A stretch of DNA of 64,000 nt from Siphonodentalium dalli (lineage: Eukaryota > Mollusca > Scaphopoda > Gadilida > Siphonodentaliidae), in assembly GCA_032622095.1 (NCBI GenBank), contig CP136063.1:33606987-33670986 (forward strand). Reading direction: 5' to 3'. Each line of letters opens with the position of its first letter. The first letter of the stretch is position 1. Of the stretch, positions 1-12,672 are shown piece by piece. The notes below the pieces were generated by a model. The model did not search any database. It saw only the letters and a program-made list of their open reading frames with translations, and was not told where the DNA came from. The translations under genes were made by a program, and so were the position numbers.

Positions 1-1573
1 CCGATTTATTGTATGCCTTGTAACCATGATTTAATGTATGCCCTGAATTAATGTATGCCCTGTCATCCCCGAATTATTGTATGCCCTGTCACCCTGATTT
101 AATGTATGCCCTGATTTATTGTATGCCCTGTCATCCCTGATTTAATGTATGCCCTAATTTAATGTATGCCCTGTCATCCCTGATTTAATGTGTATGCCCT
201 GTAACCCTGATTTATTGTATGCCCTTATTTAATGTATGCCCTGATTTAATGTGTATGCCCTGTAACCCTGATTTATTGTATGCCCTGATTTAATGTAAGC
301 CCTAATTTAATGTATGCCCTGTCATTCCCGATTTAGTGTATGCCCTGATTTAATGTATGCCCTGTCATCCCCGATTTGGTGTATGACCTGATTTAATGTA
401 TGCCCTGATTTAATGTATGCCCTGTAACCCTGATTTAATGTATGCCCTGTTACCCTGATTTAATGTATGCCCTGTAACCCTGATTTAATGTATGCCCTGT
501 AACCCTGATTTAATGTATGCCCTGTAACCCTGAATTAATGTATGCCCTGTAACTCTGATTTAATGTATGCCCTGATTTAATGTATGACCTGTTACCCTGA
601 TTTAATGTATGCCCTGTTACCCTGATTTAATGTATGCCCTGTAACCCTGATTTAATGTATGTTCTGTTACCCTATTTTTTTATGTATGCCCTGTCATCCC
701 CGATTTAATGTATGCCCGTAACCCTGATTTAATGTATGTGCTGATTTATTGTATGCCCTGTCATCCCTGATTTAATGTATGTCCTGTTGCCCTGAATTAT
801 TATGTATGCCCTTTAACCCCGATTTAATAAATGCCCTGTAATCCTAATTTAATGTATGCCCTGTCATCCCCGATTAATGTATGACCTGTAACCCCGATTT
901 ATTGTATGCCCTGTCATCCCCGATTTAATGTATGCTCTGTCATCCCCGATGTAATGTATGACCTGTAACCCTGATTTAATGTATGCCCTGTCATCCCCGA
1001 TTTAATGTATGCCCTGTAACGCTGATTTAATGTATGCCCTGTAACCCCGATTAAATGTATGCCCTGTAACCCTGATTTAATGTATGCCATGTAACCCTGA
1101 TAAAATGTATGTCCTGTTACCCTGATTTATTATGTATGCCCTGTCATCCCTGATTTAATGTGTATGCCCTGTAACCCCGATTTAATGTATGCCCTGTAAC
1201 CCTGATTTAATGTATGCCATGTAACCCTGATTTAATGTATGCCCTGTATCCCTGATTTAATGTATGCCCTGTAACCCTGATTTAATGTATGCCCTGATTT
1301 AATGGATGCCCTGTAACCCTGATTTAATGTATGCCCTGATTTAATGTATGCCCTGTAACCCTGATTTAATGTATGCCCTATAACCCTGATTTAATGTATG
1401 CCCTGATCTAATGTATGTACTGTAACCCTGATTTAATGTATGCCCTGATTTAATGTATGACCTGTATCCCTGATTTAATGTATGCCCTGTAACCCTGATT
1501 TAATGTATGCTCTGTAACCCTGATTTAATGTATGCCCTGTAACCCTGATTTAATGTATGCCCTGTAACCCTGA

Positions 1574-2180
1574 TGATTGATTTGTGATGCCCATGGTACT
1601 GGGAATGCAGATGGCGACACAAAGTCGTGTCGATGGTGTAGCTCAGAGGTTGGCCCACAAACCAACTGAGCTATCCGCTCCTCCTATTTAACAATTTTGT
1701 CATAAATAAACGTTAATTTTACTTATTAGCGCCATTTATTCGTGGAACAAAACAATACAAACAACCAATCTGGGAAATTTGACTGTCGTCGCGTAGCCGT
1801 AAGAGCATGTCAGTGCTCTATATCGCAATATGGTATCATCCGAATGGTCTGTTCTAAAAATAGTAACAAAAACGGTCCCGATTTAACATCCGAAATAAAA
1901 TCAATATTAATTGATACAAGTTTTTCCGGACAGGGGTCTTCAGTTGATATCTATTATTTTATACACACGCAACTATTTCAGATTTGTTATTTAAAGAGAT
2001 AATCCATCTTTAATTGGTCGCAAGAATATAAGTGTATTTTAATTTAATAACACTGCAGTCAGAACAAAATCCTACGTAATCAAAGAAAGCTGTCAATATG
2101 GTGTCTGAAATGGTGTAGATTATTAATTATTTCTCGTGCTTATTAATTTCGTCACCCTGGCTGAACAGACGTCACGAACC
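1574..2180. repeat. 607-bp module embedded in satellite, copy 1
   Basis: This non-satellite block has sharp borders inside the array, from TTGATTTGTGATGCCC to GACGTCACGAACCCC. It recurs at +6,383 and +8,798 with few substitutions. It contains a tRNA-like inverted repeat near its left end, a CGACAC/GTGTCG hairpin and an AT-rich right half. The open frame of 86 codons at 1,742 begins with GTG, not ATG, and is broken in the other copies, so I do not call it a gene. A diverged relative lies at 43.5-44.0 kb, outside the satellite, so the module was probably a dispersed mobile element before the array captured it. Confidence 0.9.
1639..1673. other. tRNA-like A-box inverted repeat in the module
   Basis: TAGCTCAG and CTGAGCTA face each other, with TTGG/CCAA extending the stem past a 3-base bulge and an 8-base loop. 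Each arm, read in its own direction, resembles the 5' D-arm region of a tRNA (A box, TAGCTCAGnGG), so both strands carry an A-box-like word. I found no matching B box downstream on either strand, so this is not a tRNA gene. The same element is at 8,022-8,056 and, damaged, at 10,437-10,471. Confidence 0.55.
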
Positions 2181-5100
2181 CCCTGATTTAATATGTATGC
2201 CCTGTCATCCCCGATTTAGTGTATGCCCTGTCTTCCCTGATTTAATGTATGTATTGTTACCCTGATTTATTATGTTTGCCATGTAACCCTGATTTAATGT
2301 ATGTCCTGTAACCCTGAGTTAATGTATGTCCTGTTACCCTGATTTATTATGTATGCCCTGTCATCCCCGATTTAATGTATGCCCTGTCATCCCTGATTTA
2401 ATGTATGTCCTGTTACCCTGATTTATTATGTATGCCCTGTAACCCTGATGTAATGTATGTCCTGTAACCCTGATTTAATGTATGCCCTGATTTAATGTAT
2501 GTCCCGTTACCCTGATTTAATGTATGTCCTGTTACCCTGATTTAATGTATGCCCTGATTTAATGTATGCCCTGTAACCCTGATTTAATGTATGCCCTGAT
2601 GTAATGTATGTCCTGTTACCCTGATTTAATGTATGTCCTGTTACCCTGATTTATCATGTATGTCCTGTCATCCCTGATTTAATGTATGCCCTGTCACCCT
2701 GTTTTAATGTATGCCCTGATTTAATGTATGCCCTGTAACCCTGATTTAATGTATCACCTGATTTAATGTATGTCCTGTTACCCTGATTTAATGTATGTCC
2801 TGTTACCCTGATTTATTATGTATGCCCTGTCATCCCCGATTTAATGTATGCCCTGTAACCCTGATTTAATGTATGTCCTGATTTATTGTATGCCCTGTCA
2901 TCCCAGATTTAATGTATGTCCTGTTACCCTGATTTAATGTATGCCCTGTTACCCCGATTTAATGTATGTCCTGTTACCCTGATTTATTATGTATGCCCTG
3001 CCATTCCCGATTTAGTGTATGCCCTGATTTAATGTATGTTCTGATTTATTGTATGCCCTGTCATCCCTGATTTAATGTATGTCCTGTTACCCTGATTTAT
3101 TATGTATGCCTTTAACCCCGATTTAATGAATGCCCTGTAACCCTGATTTAATGTATGCCCTCTCATCCCCGATTAATGTATGACCTGTAACCCCGATTTA
3201 ATGTATGCCCTATCATCCCCGATTTAATGTATGCCCTGTCACCCCCGATTTAATGTATGAACTGTAACCCTGATTTAATGTATGCCCTGTCACCCCCGAT
3301 TTATTGTATGCCCTGTAACGCTGATTTAATGTATGCCCTGTAACCCCGATTTAATGTATGCCCTGTAACCCTGATTTAATGTATGCCATGTAACCCTGAT
3401 TTAATGTATGTCCTGTTACCCTGATTTATTATGTATGCCCTGTCATCCCTGATTTAATGTGTATGCCCTGTAACCCCGATTTAATGTATGCCCTGTAACC
3501 CTGATTTAATGTATGCCCTGTAACCCTGATTTAATGTATGCCATTTAACCCTGATTTAATGTATTCACTGTAACCCTGATTTAATGTATGCCCTGATTTA
3601 ATGGATGCCCTGTAACCCTGATTTAATGTATGCCCTTATTTAATGTATGCCCTGTAACCCTGATTTAATGTATGCCCTGTAACCCTGATTTAATGTATGC
3701 CCTGATCTAATGTATGCACTCTAACCCTGATTTAATGTATGACCTGATTTAATGTATGACCTGTAACCCTGATTTAATGTATGCCCTGTAACCCTGATTT
3801 AATGTATGCTCTGTCACCCTGATTTAATGTATGCCCTGTAACCCTGAGTTAATGTACGTCCTGTTACCCTGATTTATTATGTATGCCCTGTCATCCCCGA
3901 TTTATTGTATGCCTTGTAACCCTGATTTAATGTATGCCCTGAATTAATGTATGCCCTGTCATCCCCGAATTATTGTATGCCCTGTAACCCTGATTTAATG
4001 TGTGCCCTGATTTATTGTATGCCCTGTCATCCCTGATTTAATGTATGCCCTAATTTAATGTATGCCCTGTCATCCCTGATTTAATGTGTATGCCCTGTGA
4101 CCCTGATTTATTGTATGCCCTTATTTAATGTATGCCCTGATTTAATGTGTATGCCCTGTAACCCTGATTTATTGTATGCCCTTATTTAATGTATGCCCTG
4201 ATTTAATGTATGCCATGTCATTCCCGATTTAGTGTATGCCCTGATTTAATGTATGCCCTGTCATCCCCGATTTAGTGTATGCCCTGATTTAATGTATGCC
4301 CTGATTTAATGTATGGCCTGTAACCCTCATTTAATGTATGCCCTGTAACCCTCATTTAATGTATGCCCTGATTTAATGTATGCCCTGATTTAATGTATGC
4401 TCTGTAACCCTGATTTAATGTATGCGCTGTAACCCTGATTTAATGTATGCCCTGTAACCCTGATTTAATGTATGCCCTGATTTAATGTATGACCTGTAAC
4501 CCAGATTTAATGTATGCCCTGTTACCCTGATATATTATGTTATCCCTGTAACCCTGATGTAATGTATGTCCTGTAACCCTGATTTAATGTATGTCCTGTT
4601 ACCCTGATTTATTATGTATGCCCTGTCATCCCCGATTTATTGTATGCCTTGTAACCCTTATTTAATGTATGCCCTGATTTAATGTATGCCCTGTCATTCC
4701 CGATTTAGTGTATGCCCTGATTTAATGTATGCCCTGTCATCCCCGATTTAGTGTATGCCCTGATTTAATGTATGCCCTGATTTAATGTATGGCCTGTAAC
4801 CCTCATTTAATGTATGCCCTGTAACCCTCATTTAATGTATGCCCTGATTTAATGTATGCCCTGATTTAATGTATGCCCTGTAACCCTGATTTAATGTATG
4901 CCCTGTAACCCTGATTTAATGTATGCCCTGTAACCCTGATTTGATGTATGCCCTGATTTAATGTATGACCTGTAACCCAGATTTAATGTATGCCCTGTTA
5001 CCCTTATTTATTATGTATGCCCTGTAACCATGATGTAATGTATGTCCTGTAACCCTGATTTAATGTATGCCCTGATTTAATGTATGTCCTGTTACCCTGA

Positions 5101-7956
5101 TTTAATGTATGTCCTGTTACCCTGATTTAATGTATGCCCTGATTTAATGTATGCATTGTAACCCTGATTTAATGTATGCCCGATGTAATGTATGTCCTGT
5201 TAATCTGATATCATGTATGTCCTGTTACCCTGATTTATTATGTATGTCCTGTCATCCCTGATTTAATGTATGCCCTGTCACCCTGTTTTAATGTATGCCC
5301 TGATTTAATGTATGCCCTGTAACCCTGATTTAATGTATGCCCTGATTTAATGTATGTCCTGTTACCCTGATTTAATGTATGTCCTGTTACCCTGATTTAT
5401 TATGTATGCCCTGTCATCCCTGATTTAATGTATGTCCTGTTACCCTGATTTAATGTATGTTCTGTTACCCTGATTTATTATGTATGCCCTGTCGTCCCTG
5501 ATTTACTGTATGTGCTGTAACCCTGATTTATTATGTATGCCCTGTCATCCCCGATTTATTGTATACCCTGTCATCCCTGATTTAATGTATGTCCTGTTAC
5601 CCTGATTTATTATGTATGCCCTGTCATCCCCGATTTATTGTATGCCCTGTCATCCCTGATTTAATGTATGTCCTGTTACCCTGATTTATTATGTATGCCC
5701 TGTCATCCCCGTTTTATTGTATGCCTTGTAACCATGATTTAATGTATGCCCTGAATTAATGTATGCCCTGTCATCCCCGAATTATTGTATGCCCTGTAAC
5801 CCTGATTTAATGTATGCCCACGATTTATTGTATGCCCTGTCATCCCTGATTTAATGTATGCCCTAATTCAATGTATGCCCTGTCATCCCTGATTTAATGT
5901 GTATGCCCTGTAACCCTGATTTATGGTATGCCCTTATTTAATGTATGCCCTGATTTAATGTGTATGCCCTGTAACCCTGATTTATTGTATGCCCTGATTT
6001 AATGTATGCCCTGATTTAATGTATGCCCTGTCATTCCCGATTTAGTGTATGCCCTGATTTAATGTATGCCCTGTAATCCCCATTTGGTGTATGCCCTGAT
6101 TTAATGTATGCCCTGATTTAATGTATGCCCTGTAACCCTCATTTAATGTATGCCATGTAACACTCATTTAATGTATGCCCTGATTTAATGTATGTCCTGT
6201 TACCCTGATTTATTATGTATGCCCTGTCATCCCTGATTTAATGTATGTCCTGTTACCCTGATTTAATGTATGTCCTGTTATCCTGATTTATTATGTATGC
6301 CCTGTCATCCCTGATTTAATGTATGTCCTGTAACCCTGATTTATTATGTATGCCCTGTCATCCCCGATTTATTGTATGCCCTGTCATCCCTGATTTAATG
6401 TATGTCCTGTTACCCTGATTTATTATGTATGCCCTGTCATCCCCGATTTATTGTATGCCTTGTAACCATGATTTAATGTATGCCCTGAATTAATGTATGC
6501 CCTGTCATCACCGAATTATTGTATGCCCTGTAACCCTGATGTAATGTATGCCCTGATTTATTGTATGCCCTGTCATCCCTGATTTAATGTATGCCCTAAT
6601 TTAATGTATGCCCTGTCATCCCTGATTTAATGTGTATGCCCTGTAACCCTGAGTTATTGTATGCCCTTATTTAATGTATGCCCTGATTTAATGTGTATGT
6701 CCTGTAACCCTGATTTATTGTATGCCCTGATTTAATGTATGCCCTGATTTAATGTATGCCCTGTCATCCCCGATTTGGTTTATGCCCTGATTTAATATAT
6801 GCCCTGATTTAATGTATGCCCTGTAACCCTGATTTAATGTATGCCCTGTAACCCTGATTTAATGTATGCCCTGTATCCCTGATTTAATGTATGCCCTGTA
6901 ACCCTGATTTAATGTATGCCCTGTAACCCTGATTTAATGTATGCCCTGTAACCCTGATTTAATGTATGACCTGTTACCCTGATTTAATGTATGCCCTGTT
7001 ACCCTGATTTAATGTATGCCCTGTAACCCTGATTTAATGTATGTTCTGTTACCCTATTTTATTATGTATGCCCTGCCATCCCCGATTTAATTTATGCCCT
7101 GTAACCCTGATTTAATGTATGTGCTGATTTATTGTATGCCCTGTCATTCCTGATTTAATGTATGTCCTGTTGCCCTGAATTATTATGTATGCCCTTTAGC
7201 CCCGATTTAATGAATGCCCTGTAATCCTAATTTAATGTATGCCCTGTCATCCCCGATTAATGTATGACCTGTAACCCCGATTTATTGTATGCCCTGTCAT
7301 CCCCGATTTAATGTATGCTCTGTCATCCCCGATTTAATGTATGACCTGTAACCCTGATTTAATGTATGCCCTGTCATCCCCGATTTAATGTATGCCCTGT
7401 AACGCTGATTTAATGTATGCCCTTTAACCCCGATTAAATGTATGCCCTGTAACCCTGATTTAATGTATGCCATGTAACCCTGATAAAATGTATGTCCTGT
7501 TACCCTGATTTATTATGTATGCCCTGTTATCCCTGATTTAATGTGTATGCCCTGTAAACCCGATTTAATGTATGCCCTGTAACCCTGATTTAATGTATGC
7601 CATGTAACCCTGATTTAATGTATGCCCTGTATCCCTGATTTAATGTATGCCCTGTAACCCTGATTTAATGTATGCCCTGATTTAATGGATGCCCTGTAAC
7701 CCTGATTTAATGTATGCCCTGATTTAATGTATGCCCTGTAACCCTGATTTAATGTATGCCCTATAACCCTGATTTAATGTATGCCCTGATCTAATGTATG
7801 CACTGTAACCCTGATTTAATGTATGCCCTGATTTAATGTATGACCTGTAACCCTGATTTAATGTATGCCCTGTAACCCTGATTTAATGTATGCTCTGTAA
7901 CCCTGATTTAATGTATGCCCTGTAACCCTGATTTAATGTATGCCCTGTAACCCTGA

Positions 7957-8563
7957 TGATTGATTTGTGATGCCCATGGTACTGGGAATGCAGATGGCGA
8001 CACAAAGTCGTGTCGATGGTGTAGCTCAGAGGTCGGCCCACAAACCAACTGAGCTATCCGCTCCTCCTATTTAACAATTTTGTCATAAATAAACGTTAAT
8101 TTTACTTATTAGCGCCATTTATTCGTGGAACAAAACAATACAAACAACCAATCTGGGAAATTTGACTGTCGTTGCGTAGCCGTAAGAACATGTGAGTGCT
8201 CTATATCGCAATATGGTATCATCCGAATGGTCTGTTCTAAAAATAGTAACAAAATCGGTCCCGATTTAATATCCGAAATAAAATCAATATTAATTGATAC
8301 AAGTTTTTTCCGGACAGGGGTCTTCAGTTGATATCTATTATTTTATACACACGCAACTATTTAAGATTTGTTATTTAAAGAGATAAACCATCTTTAATTG
8401 GTCGCAAGAATATAAGTGTATTTTAATTTAATAACACTGCAGTCAGAACAAAATCCTACGTAATCAAAGAAAGCTGTCAATATGGTGTCTGAAATGGAGT
8501 AGATTATTAATTATTTCTCGTGCTTATTAATTTCGTCACCCTGGCTGAACAGACGTCACGAAC
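7957..8563. repeat. 607-bp module embedded in satellite, copy 2
   Basis: It is the same module as at 1,574 and the same length, with scattered substitutions and one extra T (TTTTTTCC near 8,305) that shifts the frame seen in copy 1. Satellite on both sides also matches the surroundings of copy 1, so module and flanks moved as one higher-order unit. Confidence 0.9.
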
Positions 8564-10371
8564 CCCCTGATTTAATATGTATGCCCTGTCATCCCCGATT
8601 TAGTGTATGCCCTGTCATCCCTGATTTAATGTATGTCCTGTTACCCTGATTTATTATGTTTGCCCTGTAACCCTGATTTAATGTATGTCCTGTAACCCTG
8701 ATTTAATGTATGTCCTGTTACCCTGATTTATTATGTATGCCCTGTCATCCCCGATTTAATGTATGCCCTGTCATCCCTGATTTAATGTATGTCCTGTTAC
8801 CCTGATTTATTATGTATGCCCTGTAACCCTGATGTAATGTATGTCCTGTAACCCTGATTTAATGTATGCCCTGATTTAATGTATGTCACGTTACCCTGAT
8901 TTAATGTATGTCCTGTTACCCTGATTTAATGTATGCCCTGATTTAATGTATGCCATGTAACCCTGATTTAATGTATGCCCTGATGTAATGTATGTCCTGT
9001 TACCCTGATTTAATGTATGTCCTGTTACCCTGATTTATCATGTATGTCCTGTCATCCCTGATTTAATGTATGCCCTGTCACCCTGTTTTAATGTATGCCC
9101 TGATTTAATGTATGCCATGTAACCCTGATTTATTATGTATGCCCTGTCATCCCCGATTTATTGTATGCTCTGTCATCCCTGATTTAATGTATGTCCTGTT
9201 ACCCTGATTTATTATGTATGCCCTGTCATCCCCGATTTATTGTATGCCTTGTAACCCTGATTTAATGTGTGCCCTGATTTAATGTATGCCCAGTCATCCC
9301 CGAATTATTGTATGCCCTGTAACCCTGATTTAATGTATACCCTGATTTATTGTATGCCCTGTCATCCCTGATTTAATGTATGCCCTAATTTAATGTATGC
9401 CCTGTCATCCCTGATTTAATGTGTATGCCCAGTAACCCTGATTTATTGTATGCCCTTATTTAATATATGCCCTGATTTAATGTGTATGCCCTGTAACCCT
9501 GATTTATTGTATGCCCTGATTTAATGTATGCCCTGATTTAATGTATGCCTTGTCATTCCCGATTTAGTGTATGCCCTGATTTAATGTATGCCCTGTCATC
9601 CCCGATTTAGTGTATGCCCTGATTTAATGTATGCCCTGATTTAATGTATGCCCTGTAACCCTGATTTAATGTATGCCCTGTAACCATGATTTAATGTATG
9701 CCCTGATTTAATGTATGCCCTGATTTAATGTATGCCCTGTAACCCTGATTTAATGTATGCCCTGTAACCCTGATTTAATATATGCCATATAACCCTGATT
9801 TAATGTATGCCCTGTAACCCTGATTGAATGTATGCCCTGTAACCCTGATTTAATGTATGCCCTGTTACCCTGATTTAATGTATGCCATGTAACCCTGATT
9901 TAATGAATGTCCTGTTACCCTAATTTATTATGTATGCCCTGTCATCCCTGATTTAATGTGTATGCCCTGTAACCCCGATTTAATGTATGCCCTGTAACCC
10001 TGATTTAATGTATGCCATGTAATCCTGATTTAATGTATGCCCTGTAACCCTGATTTAATGTATGCCCTGTAACCCTGATTTAATGTATGCCCTGATTTAA
10101 TGGATGCCCTGTAACCCTGATTTAATGTATGCCCTGATTTAATGTATGCCCTGTAACCCTGATTTAATGTATGCCCTATAACCCTGATTTAATGTATGCC
10201 CTGATCTAATGTATGCACTGTAACCCTGATTTAATGTATGCCCTGATTTAATGTATGACCTGTAACCCTGATTTAATGTATGCCCTGTAACCCTGATTTA
10301 ATGTATGCTCTGTAACCCTGATTTAATGTATGCCCTGTAACCCTGATTTAATGTATGCCCTGTAACCCTGA

Positions 10372-10979
10372 TGATTGACTTGTCATGCCCATGGTACTGG
10401 GAATGCAGATGGCGACACAAAGTCGTGTCGATGGTGTAGCTCAGAGGTCGGCCCTCAAACCAACTGAGATATCCGCTCCTCCTGTTTAACAATTTTGTCA
10501 TAAATAAACGTTAATTTTACTTATTAGCGCCATTTATTCGTGGAACAAAACAATACAAACAACCAATCTGGGAAATTTGACTGTCATTGCGTAGCCGTAA
10601 GAACATGTCAGTGCTCTATATCGCAATATGGTATCATCCGAATGGTCTGTTCTAAAAATAGTAACATAAACGGTCCCGATTTAATATCCGAAATAAAATC
10701 AATATTAATTGATACAAGTTTTTCCTGACAGGGGTCTTCAGTTGATATCTATTATTTTATACACACGCAACTATTTAAGATTTGTTATTTAAAGAGATAA
10801 TCCATCTTTAATTGATCGCAAGAATATAAGTGTATTTTAATTTAATAACACTGCAGTCAGAACAAAATCCTACGTAATCAAAGAAAGCTGTCAATATGGT
10901 GTCTGAAATGGTGTAGATTATTAATTATTTCTCGTGCTTATTAATTTCGTCACCCTGGCTGAACAGACGTCACGAACCC
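10372..10979. repeat. 607-bp module embedded in satellite, copy 3
   Basis: This third copy lies 2,415 bp after copy 2. Differences include a base change that breaks the tRNA-like stem (CTGAGATA instead of CTGAGCTA) and a TGA at the point where copy 1 stays open. These changes argue against selection on the frame. Confidence 0.9.
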
Positions 10980-12672
10980 CCTGATTTAATATGTATGCCC
11001 TGTCATCCCCGATTTAGTGTATGCCCTGTCATCCCTGATTTAATGTATGTCCTGTTACCCTGATTTATTATGTTTGCCCTGTCATCCCCGATGTAATGTA
11101 TGTCCTGTAACCCTGATCTAATGTATGTCCTGTTACCCTGATTTAATGTATGCCCTGTTACCCTGATTTAATTATGTCCTGTAATCCTGATTTAATGTAT
11201 GCCCTGTAACCCTGATTTAATGTATGTCCTGTTACCCTGATTTAATGTATGTCCTGTTACCCTGATTTATTATGTATGCCCTGTCATCCCCGATTTAAAG
11301 TATGCCCTGTCATCCCTGATTTAATGTATGTCATGTTACCCTGATTTATTATGTATGCCCTGTAACCCTGATGTAATGTATGTCCTGTAACCCTGATTTA
11401 ATGTATGCCCTGATTTAATTTATGTCCTTTTACCCTGGTTTAATGTATGTCCTGTTACCCTGATTTAATGTATGCCCTGATTTAATGTATGCCCTGTAAC
11501 CCTGATTTAATGTATGCCCTGTTACCCTGATTTAATTATGTCCTGTAATCCTGATTTAATGTATGCCCTGTAACCCTGATTTAATGTATGTCCTGTTACC
11601 CTGATTTAATGTATGTCCTGTTACCCTGATTTATTATGTATGCCCTGTCATCCCCGATTTAAAGTATGCCGTGTCATCCCTGATTTAATGTATGCCCTGA
11701 TTTAATGTATGCCCTGTAACCCTGATTTAATGTATGCCCCGATTTAATGTATGTCCTGTTACCCTGATTTAATGTATGTCCTGTTACCCTGATTTATTAT
11801 GTATGTCCTGTCATCCCTGATTTAATGTAAGCCCTGTCACCCTGTTTTAATGTATGCCCTGATTTAATGTATGCCCTGTAACCCTGATTTAATGTATGCC
11901 CCGATTTAATGTATGTCCTGTTACCCTGATTTAATGTATGTCCTGTTACCCTGATTTATTATGTATGCCCTGCCATCCCTGATTTAATGTATGTTCTGTA
12001 ACCCTGATTTATTATGTATGCCCTGTCATCCCCGATTTATTGTATGCCCTGTCATCCCTGATTTAATGTATGTCCTGTTACCCTGATTTATTATGTATGC
12101 CCTGTCATCCTCGATTTATTGTATGCCTTGTAACCCTGATTTAATGTATGCACTGATTTAATGTATGCCCTGTCATCCCCGAGTTATTGTATGCCCTGTA
12201 ACCCTGATTTAATGTATGCCCTGATTTATTGTATGCCCTGTCATCCCTGATTTAATGTATGCCCTAATTTAATGTATGCCCTGTGATCCCTGATTTAATG
12301 TGTATGCCCTGTAACCCTGATTTATTGTATGCCCTTATTTAATGTATGCCCTGATTTAATGTGTATGCCCTGTAACCCTGATGTATTGTATGCCCTGATT
12401 TAATGTATGCCCTGATTTAATGTATGCCCTGTCATTCCCGATTTAGTGTATGCCCTGATTTAATGTATGCCCTGTCATCCCCGATTTAGTGTATGCCCTG
12501 ATTTAATGTATGCCCTGATTTAATGTATGCCCTGTAACCCTGATTTAATGTATGCGCTGTAACCCTGATTTAATGTATGCCCTGATTTAATGTATGCCCT
12601 GATTTAATGTATGCCCTGTAACCCTGATTTAATGTATGCCCTGTAACCCTGATTTAATGTATGCCCTGTCAT

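Noticed and set aside
1631-1690. A tRNA gene in the satellite module
   Set aside because: A-box-like words are present, but there is no anticodon arm, T arm or B box at the correct spacing.
1742-2002. Open frame repeated in all three satellite modules
   Set aside because: It starts with GTG, not ATG; one copy has a frameshift and another an earlier stop; the changes between copies are mostly amino-acid changing. It is repeat sequence, not a conserved protein.
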